From a bacterium (lineage in GTDB: Bacteria > SZUA-79 > Acidulodesulfobacterales > Acidulodesulfobacteraceae), in assembly GCA_021798875.1 (NCBI GenBank), contig JAJZBN010000005.1:43884-107883 (forward strand): a DNA stretch of 64,000 bases, given 5' to 3'. The notes beneath the pieces are model-generated. The model made no database searches and was not told where the DNA came from. It saw only the letters and a list, made by a program, of their open reading frames with translations. Positions 47,733 to 55,985 of this stretch are shown here, one piece after another. Made by a program: the position numbers and the translations under genes. Position 1 is the first letter of the stretch; every line of letters begins with the position of its first letter.

Positions 47733-47802
47733 AGCACCGCAGGTTAAAACCGCAGGTTTTCTCAATGCAAAGGTTCACCTTTGCGTATTGAGCAAATACT
47801 TA
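47733..47802. repeat. 70-bp inverted repeat, left arm (pairs with 49084-49152)
   Basis: The two arms match over their whole length except one missing base (CCGCAGGTTTT against CCGCGGTTTT). Each holds a hairpin CAAAGGTTCACCTTTG inside a longer CTCAAT...ATTGAG stem. The arms enclose 47803-49083, the regulator/excisionase block, so this segment could invert. The right arm lies just before the relaxase, a usual place for oriT. Whether they act as terminators, oriT or inversion sites is not known. Confidence 0.92.
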
Positions 47803-47853
47803 AAATCTTAAATCTTTAATCTTAATATACCACACTTATTTAAAAAAATAAAA

Positions 47854-48240
47854 CTAAATCACGTCTGATATTTTCGATAAAAAATCGATAGCGGCGTTTG
47901 TTATTTTTATAGCTTTTTCGTTGCCGGTTTCGTAAATTTTACGCAGCTGGAATATATTTTTTTCCAACAGAATATTTTTATCGTTATCGAAAGATTTTTT
48001 ATCTGTTTTATCAGGCAATAATTCAGATAACGGAACGTCGAAATAATCTGCTAATTGATTGAGAAGATGAAGCGGAATCGGAGTTTCTCCGTTCTCATAG
48101 CGACGAAGCGACTGATATCCGATACCTAAAGTATTTGCTATATGTAATTGCGAAAATCCGAGCCGCTCCCTAATTTCTTTTATTTTTTTTCCGACCTCTT
48201 TGTAAATTTCGTTATCGTCTTTTTCTACTTTCTTTTTCAT
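47854..48240 (-). CDS. Cro/CI-type helix-turn-helix regulator
   Basis: 128 residues. An N-terminal lysine-rich lead, then an HTH (about 18-75) with GKKIKEIRERLGFSQLHIANTLGIGYQSLRRYENGETPIPLHLLNQLADYFDVPLS arranged as in lambda-type repressors, here given in parts: LGFSQLHIA, RRYENGET and LNQLADYFDV. A C-terminal helical domain follows. The frame is open upstream to 48315, but AAAGGGGAT before ATG 48240 and the relic in the left element both fix the start. Divergent from the excisionase gene, so it probably controls both. Confidence 0.85.
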   Translation of the reverse strand: MKKKVEKDDNEIYKEVGKKIKEIRERLGFSQLHIANTLGIGYQSLRRYENGETPIPLHLLNQLADYFDVPLSELLPDKTDKKSFDNDKNILLEKNIFQLRKIYETGNEKAIKITNAAIDFLSKISDVI

Positions 48241-48557
48241 AAATCCCCTTTTTTTGATTATATCATAAATGACTATGCATAGGTAAATTTTGCATATTTT
48301 TGCATAAATTTGCATAATTATTGCAGTATTGATATATCGTTTATGTATATATTATTATGATATTTATAACACTATGTAAAGTAAATTTATGATTTATAAT
48401 CATAACTTATTATGCCTGTAATTCATAGCCTTTATGACTGATAGTAATATAAATGTATAACTAAAAATAAGATATTGACAATTATACCATAAGTGATATA
48501 ATTAAATATAATAAATTCTAAAATACATTAATTAAAGGTAAAGGAGGAAAAATTAAA
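48241..48557. promoter_or_regulatory. Divergent control region of the regulator and excisionase genes
   Basis: 317 bp without a gene. A strong promoter for the plus-strand excisionase operon has TTGACA (48475-48480), a 16-bp spacer and TATAAT (48497-48502). Toward the regulator, a GATATAAT-containing box precedes the minus-strand ATG. Near 48283-48320 are repeats of TTTTGCATA (three copies in about 38 bp) and the same pattern recurs at 51129-51150 beside the integrase; they may be operators. Confidence 0.55.
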
Positions 48558-48758
48558 ATGACTAAAATTAAGGAAAAACAAATGATTCAAATAGGCGAGG
48601 TTGTTAAAATGCTTGACATATCTAAAATGACTCTCCGGCGCCTAATGAAAAGCGGCGAAATTAATTTCTATAAGGTAGGTCAAAGTTATAGGTTTTCTAT
48701 AAATGAATTAAACGAATTTATTAATAGAAATAGAAACAAGGTGATTAAAAATGTTTGA
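48558..48758 (+). CDS. Excisionase/MerR-like DNA-binding protein
   Basis: A 66-residue protein with MIQIGEVVKMLDISKMTLRRLMKSG and YKVGQSYRFSINELNEFI, the winged-helix pattern of excisionase-family (HTH_17) proteins. It is preceded by AAAGGAGG and the strong promoter TTGACA-16-TATAAT. It overlaps the next gene by eight bases. Probably the recombination-directionality factor or an activator of mobilisation. Confidence 0.85.
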   Translation: MTKIKEKQMIQIGEVVKMLDISKMTLRRLMKSGEINFYKVGQSYRFSINELNEFINRNRNKVIKNV

Positions 48759-49086
48759 AGAACTAAAAAATAAAATCAATATCATTAAAAAAGAAATGAA
48801 ATCAGAAAAAGACGATAACAAACTAATTTATTTAAAGAAAGAACGTCTTACACTCGAAACTGAAATTTTAGCACTCAAAAAAGATGAAATTACCAGACAG
48901 GAAAGAATAAAAAAAATCAAGCTAAGAAAGATGAATGACCATTTTAAGTTTGTGCTCGGAGGTTTAGTCCTGCGCGATAATCCCGAAATTTTAAAAAAGT
49001 TCTCAACTCAAAATGAACTCGAAAAATTGGACTTCACGATTCTAAAAAATGAAGCAGATGATATAAAAGAATATTTTAATAATTAA
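48751..49086 (+). CDS. Charged coiled-coil protein of the element
   Basis: A 111-residue protein dominated by lysine and glutamate helices (about residues 1-60), with a short folded C-terminus (HFKFVLGGLVLRDNPEIL). It begins inside the end of the excisionase-like gene. Its position, one gene before the relaxase, is that of mobilisation accessory proteins (MobC-like), but no signature motif was found. The stop lies in the inverted-repeat arm at 49084. Confidence 0.6.
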   Translation: MFEELKNKINIIKKEMKSEKDDNKLIYLKKERLTLETEILALKKDEITRQERIKKIKLRKMNDHFKFVLGGLVLRDNPEILKKFSTQNELEKLDFTILKNEADDIKEYFNN

Positions 49087-49152
49087 GTATTTGCTCAATA
49101 CGCAAAGGTGAACCTTTGCATTGAGAAAACCGCGGTTTTAACCTGCGGTGCT
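49084..49152. repeat. 69-bp inverted repeat, right arm, before the relaxase
   Basis: Partner of 47733-47802. Contains two palindromes: CAAAGGTGAACCTTTG with flanking CTCAAT/ATTGAG, and GAAAACCGCGGTTTT, a perfect stem. A truncated copy of the last bases (aacctgcggtgc) appears at 42979-42990 in the left element, again in front of a gene. Confidence 0.92.
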
Positions 49153-49171
49153 CTTATTGGAGATTAAGAAA

Positions 49172-50074
49172 ATGAACGAATATGCAGGGCTTTCAAAATA
49201 CGTTAAAAGACCAAAAAAAGAAAACGAAAAAACTATAAAAATTAGCGGCAGAGCGAGAGCTAATTTTAACGGACATTCAGGAGGATATAAAGGTCAGATG
49301 TCGCATACTTTATTCACGAATGCGCAAAACATTAGCGGAGTAGAAAATCGGGGCAGGGCAGGGGCTTTTTGCGATTATATATCAAGGCAAGAGGAAGCTT
49401 TGGCGATTTATGGCAACAAGGACGAAGCGAAAGCTCATTTTAAAAGGGTAGAAAACGAAATATTACCGAAACGTTCAAATTCAGTAATCCAACGCCGCCT
49501 TGTCGTCCAGCTCACTCGTGAGTTCCTCAATAATCCGGACGTAAATTTAGAGAAATTATGTAAAAATTTAGATGAAAAGTATTTTTCGAGTAGTGGAGTT
49601 TTCTTCGTTGCACTGCACGCAGGGGGAAAGGACTTTCGAAATCCGCACCTACACATTGTCTTTTCTAATCGTGATACAAACTTAAAAAATATTCGGGAAT
49701 ATACAAAAAAAGATTTTTTATTTAACGTGAAAAAGGATATAGCGCAGTTCATCAGTCATGAAATCGGCGTAAAATGCGATATCTCAAAAACAAGAAAGGA
49801 AAGTCGGCATTATCCGCGCTGGGTCACGGAAGCCTTTAGACGTGCCTTAAAAGATAAAACAGGCGAAACACTCAATAAATATATAGAAAAATATCCGATA
49901 TTTGCAGAATATGCGGAATCGCAAAAAGCAAAAATTATTGACAAAAAAATAATCACAAAAGAACAAAAAATAAAAGAAATTGCGCGCTCAGAAATCGCGA
50001 TTTTAGATAAAACACAGAAAAAAATCGAAAAGAGAGTCGGTTCTTGGCTCGGGAAATTATACACAAATAAATAA
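49172..50074 (+). CDS. MobA/MobL-type relaxase
   Basis: About 300 residues. It has a LYNFSY-type N-terminus in modified form (NEYAGLSKYVKR), NGHSGGYKGQM, a region FCDYISRQEEALAIYG, VVQLTREFLNN and the metal-binding NPHLHIVFSNRD, a one-His-x-His relaxase motif 3. Start: GGAG site before ATG 49172 is preferred over GTG 49148. It ends at 50074 with KLYTNK, but the next 240 bp in another frame continue plausible protein, see the following entry. Transfers DNA strand at oriT, with help from a conjugative element. Confidence 0.82.
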   Translation: MNEYAGLSKYVKRPKKENEKTIKISGRARANFNGHSGGYKGQMSHTLFTNAQNISGVENRGRAGAFCDYISRQEEALAIYGNKDEAKAHFKRVENEILPKRSNSVIQRRLVVQLTREFLNNPDVNLEKLCKNLDEKYFSSSGVFFVALHAGGKDFRNPHLHIVFSNRDTNLKNIREYTKKDFLFNVKKDIAQFISHEIGVKCDISKTRKESRHYPRWVTEAFRRALKDKTGETLNKYIEKYPIFAEYAESQKAKIIDKKIITKEQKIKEIARSEIAILDKTQKKIEKRVGSWLGKLYTNK

Positions 50075-50315
50075 AGAAAAAAAAGAAATTAAAGAATCGC
50101 TCGAAGAAATACAAAAAGAAAAACAGGAACTCAACAAAAAATTAACTGCACCGACCTTGACCGCCGAACTTGCGGCGGAACAGGAAAGAATAATAAAAGA
50201 GGAACAGAAAGAAAATATTATTAATAAAGGTAACGAATTAAAGCCGGAAAACTTCGACTTTGGGCGCAATAAAAATAAAGAAATGCAACTTGATGAGTTT
50301 TCGCAAGATTTATAA
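50007..50315 (+). pseudogene. Relaxase C-terminal part in a shifted frame
   Basis: Frame open from 50007 to TAA 50313-50315, 103 codons with no usual start codon in its first 50 codons. From about 50058 it reads YTQINKEKKEIKESL, then helix rich in Lys/Glu, LTAPTLTAELAAEQERI and ends DEFSQDL. It overlaps the end of the relaxase gene. Either one base was gained or lost (a run of seven A lies at 50018-50024) or the tail is made by frameshifting; no classic slippery site is visible. It is not a separate gene by start codon evidence. Confidence 0.6.
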
Positions 50316-50387
50316 AAACGGCTAAAAAAATCGAAAAATCTTGGAATAGGAAGATAAATTTAATTTCTAAAAAGGAGACTAAAAAAA

Positions 50388-50621
50388 ATGAAAACGAACG
50401 AAATCGTAGAAAAATTATTCGGTATTTACGAGATTAATAATATCGATGAAATAAAAACAGCAATTTTACAACTCATCAAAGAACTGAACGCCGGAATTGC
50501 CGCGCAAGGAAGAAGCACGACGGAATTATTAATAATTCAAGAGTTAGACGACCGGGCAGTGTCGATAACTATTAATTTATTCAACCCGAAAAATTGGAAA
50601 TTTCTTGACTTAGTATTCTGA
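50388..50621 (+). CDS. Small protein with a fused, non-native end
   Basis: A 77-residue ORF with a good AAGGAG site. Its first about 50 residues (MKTNEIVEKLFGIYEI, then LQLIKELNA) look folded and charged; the last about 25 run through the antisense of the integrase fragment, so the native end is lost. I do not recognise it. The convergent integrase ORF overlaps it by 85 bp, which fits a deletion that joined the two gene starts. Confidence 0.5.
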   Translation: MKTNEIVEKLFGIYEINNIDEIKTAILQLIKELNAGIAAQGRSTTELLIIQELDDRAVSITINLFNPKNWKFLDLVF

Positions 50622-51100
50622 ACCAACTTGTCAAGGTAGCCTTTTTCTATGCAGAAATTAAAGAAATTGTGCAAACTAATTATTTCTAAATTTGCCGTCC
50701 TGAAACTTATTTCCGACTCTTTTTTTCCGATATTTTTTTGCAAGTTCATAATTTCAAGTTTTCTTTTAAGTTGATAGTCTTTAATGTTTGATTGCGTAAT
50801 ATCCGGAATAATTTTGTCTTTAAATACCGGCAGGAAATGCTTTGAAGCGGTTAATCTGACTTCTATCGTTTTTTTTGCAGTAGATTGCGATTTAATGTAT
50901 TCTTCCCAGACTTCTTTTAATGTTTTTTCAGCCTTATATTTCTGCGGGATATTGAATTTATTCCGGACGACGTCCGCCTGAAGAGCTGCTGCTATTTCTT
51001 CCGCAAGCTTCTTATCTTTAGTCCGAGTGGACATCTGGTAACGCTTATTATCGACTATAAACTCAGTCCAATAGATATTTCCGCGCTTATAAATTCTCAT
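50537..51100 (-). pseudogene. Tyrosine integrase truncated after the core-binding domain
   Basis: 187 residues. The N-terminal arm-binding part (IYKRGNIYWTEFIVDNKRYQMSTR) and the core-binding (SAM-like) domain (TLKEVWEEYIKSQST ... LHNFFNFCIEKGYL) are present, then the sequence stops making sense after FQFFGLN. The catalytic domain with R..HxxR and the tyrosine is absent. It sits right beside the 3' end of tRNA-Pro(GGG), the usual place of int. Hence not an active recombinase. Confidence 0.85.
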
Positions 51101-51221
51101 AAAAAAGTGTAGGGGTTTTTGTAGGTAAATTTTGCATAATTTTGCTTAATTTTACCTATTTTTTACATTTTTGTCAAATGGAGTGAATTGATTAGAAAGG
51201 CTTAATTTCTCTGTTTTTGAA

Positions 51222-51298
51222 TGGTCGGGACGACTGGATTTGAACCAGCGACCCCCTGCACCCCATGCAGGTGCGCTACCGAGCTGCGCCACGTCCCG
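51222..51298 (-). tRNA. tRNA-Pro (GGG)
   Basis: 77-nt cloverleaf on the minus strand: acceptor CGGGACG/CGTCCCG, D arm GCGC/GCGC, anticodon stem CCTGC/GCAGG with loop ATGGGGT, anticodon GGG, T arm GCTGG/CCAGT with TTCAAAT, and encoded CCA. It is the attachment target of the right element and points its 3' end to tRNA-Pro(UGG) 9 kb away. Confidence 0.95.
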
Positions 51299-51611
51299 AA
51301 AAATGATATTGCGTAATTAGCAGAATGGTTTATTCTTTATTCTATTTATTTTATTACAATATTAATTATACCCTCTTCATTTCAAAAAAGTCAATAAAAC
51401 TTTACCGGATAAAAAATATAGCACAAAAAAGAGGGTTTGTTTTATTTTTATTCTTAAATTCTTAAAATTATACTATAATTTATAGATATAAAATAAGCAT
51501 AATAAAATGAGCATAATATTGCAAAAATATTGTATAATTATTACGATTACTTATGCTGCGCTGCTTTTGCTTAATTTCGCAAAAATAAAAATATAATAGG
51601 TTTATGAGTTT
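51299..51611. other. Gene-free region between tRNA-Pro(GGG) and arsB
   Basis: 313 bp, AT-rich. Nothing like a terminator hairpin or riboswitch is visible; it must hold the tRNA promoter (right side) and the arsB promoter. Confidence 0.6.
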
Positions 51612-52919
51612 ATGCATTTTTACGGTTATTTAATAGTTACGTCGGTCATAATATTTTTATTAACGCTTTTTCTGATAATAAAAAAGCCATACAATATCGG
51701 CATAGGCTGGAGCGCCGTAATTGGTGCGCTGCTGGCGCTGATTTTTAACGTAATAGTTTTAAAAGACGTAATAAAAGTATTCGATATAGTATGGGATGCG
51801 ACTTTTACTTTCGTCGCCATAATTATAATATCGATAATTTTGGACGAAATAGGATTTTTTGAGTGGGCGGCGCTTCATATTGCAAGGCTTGCGGGCGGAA
51901 GCGGAAGAAAAATGTTTGTTTACGTTATTCTGCTTGGCGCTTTAGTTTCGGCTCTTTTCGCAAACGACGGAGCGGCTCTGATTATAACCCCCATAATTTA
52001 CGAAAAGATGAAGGCGCTGAAATTTGAAAGAAAAAATATGCTGCCGTTTATTATGGCAGGGGGATTTATTGCTGATGCAGCAAGTATTCCGTTTAAGATT
52101 TCAAATTTGGTAAATATCGTTTCGGCGGACTATTTTAATTTAGGTTTTTTTACATATTTTATAGATATGTATCTGCCCGATATATTTTCGATTGCAATAT
52201 CGGTAATTGTTTTGTTTTTATATTTTAGAAAAGATATTCCCAAAAGTTACGACGTTAATCTACTGAAAAACCCGAAAGAAGCTATTAAAGACCCTTCGAT
52301 GTTCAAATTTTCTTTCTTGATATTAGCGCTGCTTCTGTGCGGATATTTTTTAAGCGAATTTTTAAATCTGCCGGTTTCGGCTTTTGCGATAACGTTTGCT
52401 CTTTTGTTTGTCCTGCTCGGATTTAAAAGTCCTGCCGTTAATTTAAAAACCGTATTCAAAAACGCTCCGTGGAATATAGTGGTATTTTCTCTCGGAATGT
52501 ATTTGGTGGTTTTTGGGCTTAAAAACGCCGGGCTTACTTTTCTTTTGGGTAAATCTATTGCGTATATCGCAAGTTTCGGCGGATTTGTCCTTACGCTTTA
52601 TACCGGATATCTCGCGGCTTTTATATCGTCTGTTATGAACAACATGCCTACGGTAATGATAAATTCGCTTGCGATACATTCGGCTAATTTAAAGGCCGTA
52701 ATGCTTAAGCCTTCGGTATATGCTAACGTAATAGGATGCGATTTAGGTCCCAAATTGACGCCCATAGGTTCGTTGGCGACGCTTTTGTGGCTCAACGTAT
52801 TAGAAAGAAAAGGAATTAAAATTACTTGGGGCTATTATATGAAGGTAGGTTTCATTATTACTCTGCCGGTACTTTTTGTAACTCTGCTTGGACTGTATAT
52901 CAGATTATTTTTATTCTGA
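51612..52919 (+). CDS. arsB: ArsB-type arsenite/antimonite permease
   Basis: A 435-residue transporter with about 11 or 12 membrane helices. The C-terminal signature GCDLGPKLTPIGSLATLLW and mid-sequence FANDGAALIITPIIYE are diagnostic of ArsB. NNMPTVMINSLAI is also typical. It extrudes arsenite driven by the membrane potential or by ArsA ATPase. No arsR, arsC or arsA gene is adjacent, so its control is unclear. Gene start ATG 51612 follows a weak ribosome site. Confidence 0.92.
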   Translation: MHFYGYLIVTSVIIFLLTLFLIIKKPYNIGIGWSAVIGALLALIFNVIVLKDVIKVFDIVWDATFTFVAIIIISIILDEIGFFEWAALHIARLAGGSGRKMFVYVILLGALVSALFANDGAALIITPIIYEKMKALKFERKNMLPFIMAGGFIADAASIPFKISNLVNIVSADYFNLGFFTYFIDMYLPDIFSIAISVIVLFLYFRKDIPKSYDVNLLKNPKEAIKDPSMFKFSFLILALLLCGYFLSEFLNLPVSAFAITFALLFVLLGFKSPAVNLKTVFKNAPWNIVVFSLGMYLVVFGLKNAGLTFLLGKSIAYIASFGGFVLTLYTGYLAAFISSVMNNMPTVMINSLAIHSANLKAVMLKPSVYANVIGCDLGPKLTPIGSLATLLWLNVLERKGIKITWGYYMKVGFIITLPVLFVTLLGLYIRLFLF

Positions 52920-53008
52920 TTTTTTTATTAAGTTAATACCTTAATACCTTATAAAGCCCTTATTATAAAGTAAAGCAATTTGAATTTAATAATTTATATT
53001 ACGATATT

Positions 53009-55816
53009 ATGCATATGACTGACTCGGTTACGACGGATAAAAAAAATATAGATTCCGGCGACTCGGATAACGGCAAAAACAATACCGGCGGCATTTCCGG
53101 CAACGCCAAAAATACCGCTAATACCGCTAATACCGCTAATACCGCTAATACTGTTAATACGGTTAATACAACCGTTATAAACGGCATAATAAAAAAAATT
53201 ATATTTCAAAACAGGGAAAACGGTTTTACTATATTAAATATTTTTTCGTCAGGAAGATTTATAACAGTTTCCGGAAGTATTTTCGATAAAGTTATACCCG
53301 ATTCAAAAATCAAGCTTAAAGGCGAATTTATCCATCATAAAAAATACGGATACCAGTTTAGCTTCAGCGAATACGAAATATCGCTTTCAAACAGCAAAAC
53401 TGCCGTCATAGATTATCTTTCTTCAAATATATTTAAAGGCATAGGCAAGGTTTTGGCAAATCAAATTTATGAAAAATTTAAAGAAAAAACATTGGAAATA
53501 ATAGACAACGACCCTGAAAGATTAAGGGAAGTAGGGGGGATAGGCAGAGTAAAACTTTCAACTATAATAGAAGGCTTGAAAGAAAGTTACGGATTAAGAA
53601 AAGCTATAATGTTTTTTAAACCCTACCAGTTTAGCGATTATCAAATTAAGTCTATTTACAATCAGTTTCAGGAAAAATCTATTGCCATAGCAAAAGAAAA
53701 TCCTTATTTATTTACGGAAATAAAAGGCATAGGTTTTAAAAAAGCAGATATTATGGCAGAAAAATTGGGGATCAAAAAAGACGACCCTAATAGGATAAAA
53801 GAAGCGTTAAAATATGTTATAGGACAATTATGCGAACAGTCAGGGAACTGTTTCGTTTATTATAAAGATATTAAAAAAGGGATAAAAGAGATAATAATAA
53901 ACGACGGCATTAATTCGGATGAACCGGTTAAACTTAAAGGCGCTGATAAGAATAAGGCCGATGCGTATAAGACGGATACTGATAACCCCGATATCTCTCT
54001 TGACGACGAATTACTCGAAGCTTATATCGACGATTTGGTTAAAGAAAAAAAATTAATTATCGACTTATCGCCTGAAAACGATAATAATAAAAAAAATAAT
54101 AACGATGTTGATGACGACGACGATTATAATAGTAATCCGCAACTTAAACAATATGAACAATATAAGCAAAATAAGCAATATAATTACAATATTAATAAAG
54201 CAAAAATATATCTGCCGGTTTATTATTACAGTGAAATAGGCGTTGCTAAAGAACTTAAGAGAATATCCGGCGATACTAAAGTAAAATTAAATCAAAAAAT
54301 AACATATACACTTTCCGAAAAAGATTCCATCTCTTTGACAGACGAGCAGAAAAACGCCGTACAGAATGCATTAAATTATAAAATTTCCGTAATATCCGGC
54401 GGACCAGGTACCGGAAAATCTACGGTTATAAAAACAATAGCCGGTTTGTACGCGGATAAAAAGATTGCTTTAATTTCTCTGTCGGGAAAAGCGGCGCAAA
54501 GACTTTCGGCTATAATAGAATCCGGCAACTTAAACAAGGAAAATATAGCTATTTCCACTATACACAGACTTCTTAAAGCTCAATTCGACAGAAATACGAA
54601 CGAGTCAATATTTTTATACAACGAAACTAATAAACTGCCGCATGATTTAATAGTAATAGACGAAATGAGCATGGTCGATATTATTATTTTTTACAAACTT
54701 TTAAAAGCAGTAAAAGACGATGCGGTACTTGTTTTAGTCGGAGACGTTAACCAGATACCTTCCGTAAGCCCGGGCGACGTATTAAGGGATATAATTAAAA
54801 CCGAAAAATTTTTTCCAGTAACATTTTTAAACAAAGTTTTTAGACAGAACGAAGGCGGCTTAATAAACTTGAATGCGCATAATCTGCTCAATAACAAAAA
54901 ATTTATAACGGCAAAGCAAGAGGACGGCAGAAAAGAATTTATTGTAAAGTACAGGAAGGAATACGATACGGCTCAAACAGGTAAAGACGAATTACTAAAA
55001 GATTTTGAAGAATTTATAAAAAAAATAGCATACAAAAGGCTGTCGGCAAATAATAAAATAAAATCTTTCGATTTCGACGACATTCAGGTTTTAACTCCTA
55101 TGAGAAAAGGAATACTGGGATATAACAATTTAAACAGAATCATTCAGGAAACATTTAATCCTAATCCGATAGAAGCAACGGCAACGAAAACTGTATCGGG
55201 GCATGAATCGCTATCGCCGGCCAATTCAAATTCAGCAGCAGGATACGAAAATAAAAAAAGCGGCAATACATACGTGAACGACAATATAAATAACAATCTA
55301 AGTCAAAGCGGTTCTTTTATATACAACGGAATTCAATTTAAATTATACGATAAAGTCATACAAAAAAAGAACAATTACGACCTTGAAGTTTTTAACGGAG
55401 ATACCGGCTATATTATAAATATAGACCATGAAGAAAAAACCGTTTCTGTCGATTTTTCCGATTATTTTGCCGGAAAAAACGGAATTTTAGGAGGTATAAA
55501 TTATATAAGCGAAGATAACGATAAAAACAGAATAGTAAAATACGATTTTTTAGACGTTTACGAAAATATAATGCCGGCATATGCACTTTCTATACATAAA
55601 GCTCAAGGCAGCGAATTTAATAACGTCATAGTGCTGTTTCATCAGTCTCACTTTATGATGCTTAAAAAAAATCTATTATATACCGCAATTACGAGAGGAA
55701 AGAAAAACGTAGTTATTTTTGGAACGTATAAAGCTTTCGGCATAGCGATGAATTCTAAAGAAGAAATAAGGAATTCAGGGTTGAAAGAAAGAATAACGGA
55801 AGAGTTTAAGAAATAA
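53009..55816 (+). CDS. recD2: RecD2-type helicase (RecD-like ATP-dependent DNA helicase)
   Basis: 935 residues. A low-complexity N-terminal extension of about 53 residues (with NTA tandem repeats) precedes INGIIKKIIFQNRENGFTIL, the normal RecD2 beginning. Helix-hairpin-helix segments VGGIGRVKLSTI and IKGIGFKKADIM follow, then an Asn/Asp/Lys-rich insert (about residues 310-400), the helicase core with Walker A SGGPGTGKSTVIKTIAG (about 462-478), Walker B VIDEMSMVD, GDVNQIPSVSPGDVL, and the C-terminal IHKAQGSEFNNVIV and TAITRGKKNVVIFG. A second low-complexity insert lies around residues 725-770. RecBC is not nearby, as usual for RecD2. Confidence 0.93.
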   Translation: MHMTDSVTTDKKNIDSGDSDNGKNNTGGISGNAKNTANTANTANTANTVNTVNTTVINGIIKKIIFQNRENGFTILNIFSSGRFITVSGSIFDKVIPDSKIKLKGEFIHHKKYGYQFSFSEYEISLSNSKTAVIDYLSSNIFKGIGKVLANQIYEKFKEKTLEIIDNDPERLREVGGIGRVKLSTIIEGLKESYGLRKAIMFFKPYQFSDYQIKSIYNQFQEKSIAIAKENPYLFTEIKGIGFKKADIMAEKLGIKKDDPNRIKEALKYVIGQLCEQSGNCFVYYKDIKKGIKEIIINDGINSDEPVKLKGADKNKADAYKTDTDNPDISLDDELLEAYIDDLVKEKKLIIDLSPENDNNKKNNNDVDDDDDYNSNPQLKQYEQYKQNKQYNYNINKAKIYLPVYYYSEIGVAKELKRISGDTKVKLNQKITYTLSEKDSISLTDEQKNAVQNALNYKISVISGGPGTGKSTVIKTIAGLYADKKIALISLSGKAAQRLSAIIESGNLNKENIAISTIHRLLKAQFDRNTNESIFLYNETNKLPHDLIVIDEMSMVDIIIFYKLLKAVKDDAVLVLVGDVNQIPSVSPGDVLRDIIKTEKFFPVTFLNKVFRQNEGGLINLNAHNLLNNKKFITAKQEDGRKEFIVKYRKEYDTAQTGKDELLKDFEEFIKKIAYKRLSANNKIKSFDFDDIQVLTPMRKGILGYNNLNRIIQETFNPNPIEATATKTVSGHESLSPANSNSAAGYENKKSGNTYVNDNINNNLSQSGSFIYNGIQFKLYDKVIQKKNNYDLEVFNGDTGYIINIDHEEKTVSVDFSDYFAGKNGILGGINYISEDNDKNRIVKYDFLDVYENIMPAYALSIHKAQGSEFNNVIVLFHQSHFMMLKKNLLYTAITRGKKNVVIFGTYKAFGIAMNSKEEIRNSGLKERITEEFKK
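53111..53164 (+). repeat. Nine-base tandem repeat in recD2
   Basis: Four exact AATACCGCT units (53111-53146), then two degenerate units, AATACTGTT and AATACGGTT (53147-53164). They encode NTA-NTA-NTA-NTA-NTV-NTV before the RecD2 domain. Because each unit is in frame, copy number can change without breaking the gene. Confidence 0.95.
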
Positions 55817-55820
55817 CGAA

Positions 55821-55840
55821 GTTAAATGGCGGAGAGAGAG
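55821..55840 (+). repeat. Duplicated tRNA-Ser 3' end (second copy 55885-55904)
   Basis: The 20-bp GTTAAATGGCGGAGAGAGAG occurs at 55821-55840 and at 55885-55904. The second copy contains the tRNA-Ser CCA end. The 64-bp spacing holds no gene. It resembles a leftover attachment duplication, or a small tandem duplication. Confidence 0.7.
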
Positions 55841-55890
55841 TGTGAACTTTATAGAATTAATAAAACGTCTTTGGAAATATCGTTGTTAAA

Positions 55891-55985
55891 TGGCGGAGAG
55901 AGAGGGATTCGAACCCTCGGTACATCTTTTAGGACATACATTCGCTTAGCAGGCGAACGCCTTCGACCTACTCGGCCATCTCTCC
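55891..55985 (-). tRNA. tRNA-Ser (GCU)
   Basis: 95-nt class II tRNA on the minus strand, with acceptor GGAGAGA pairing TCTCTCC, D arm GCCGAG and TCGAAGGC region, anticodon stem TTCGC/GCGAA with loop CTGCTAA (anticodon GCT), a long variable arm, T arm GAGGG/CCCTC with TTCGAAT and an encoded CCA. Confidence 0.93.

Larger units (their letters stand above)
47365..51270. mobile_element. Integrative mobilisable element in tRNA-Pro(GGG)
   Basis: Direct repeats flank it: 47365-47404 and 51231-51270, 36 of 40 bases alike, the latter inside tRNA-Pro(GGG). Inside, from the tRNA end: truncated tyrosine integrase, small gene, MobA/MobL-type relaxase with a frameshifted tail, coiled-coil protein, excisionase-like protein, Cro/CI-type regulator and a small membrane protein. 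Size about 3.9 kb. A TGTAGGGGTTTTTG(C/T)AGG motif repeats near both ends (47462-47479 and 51108-51125). Integrase loss suggests that it is now fixed, although the element could be mobilised in trans. Confidence 0.8.

Noticed and set aside
48241..48315. 25-residue N-terminal extension of the regulator
   Set aside because: The AAAGGGGAT site fits ATG 48240, and the relic in the left element begins at the same codon.
50018..50074. Programmed -1/+1 frameshift in the relaxase
   Set aside because: An A7 run is present, but there is no slippery heptamer in the right frame or a stimulatory stem; mutation is equally good.
52994..53209. Minus-strand frame with a GIS repeat
   Set aside because: It is the antisense of the nine-base repeat in recD2, not a gene.
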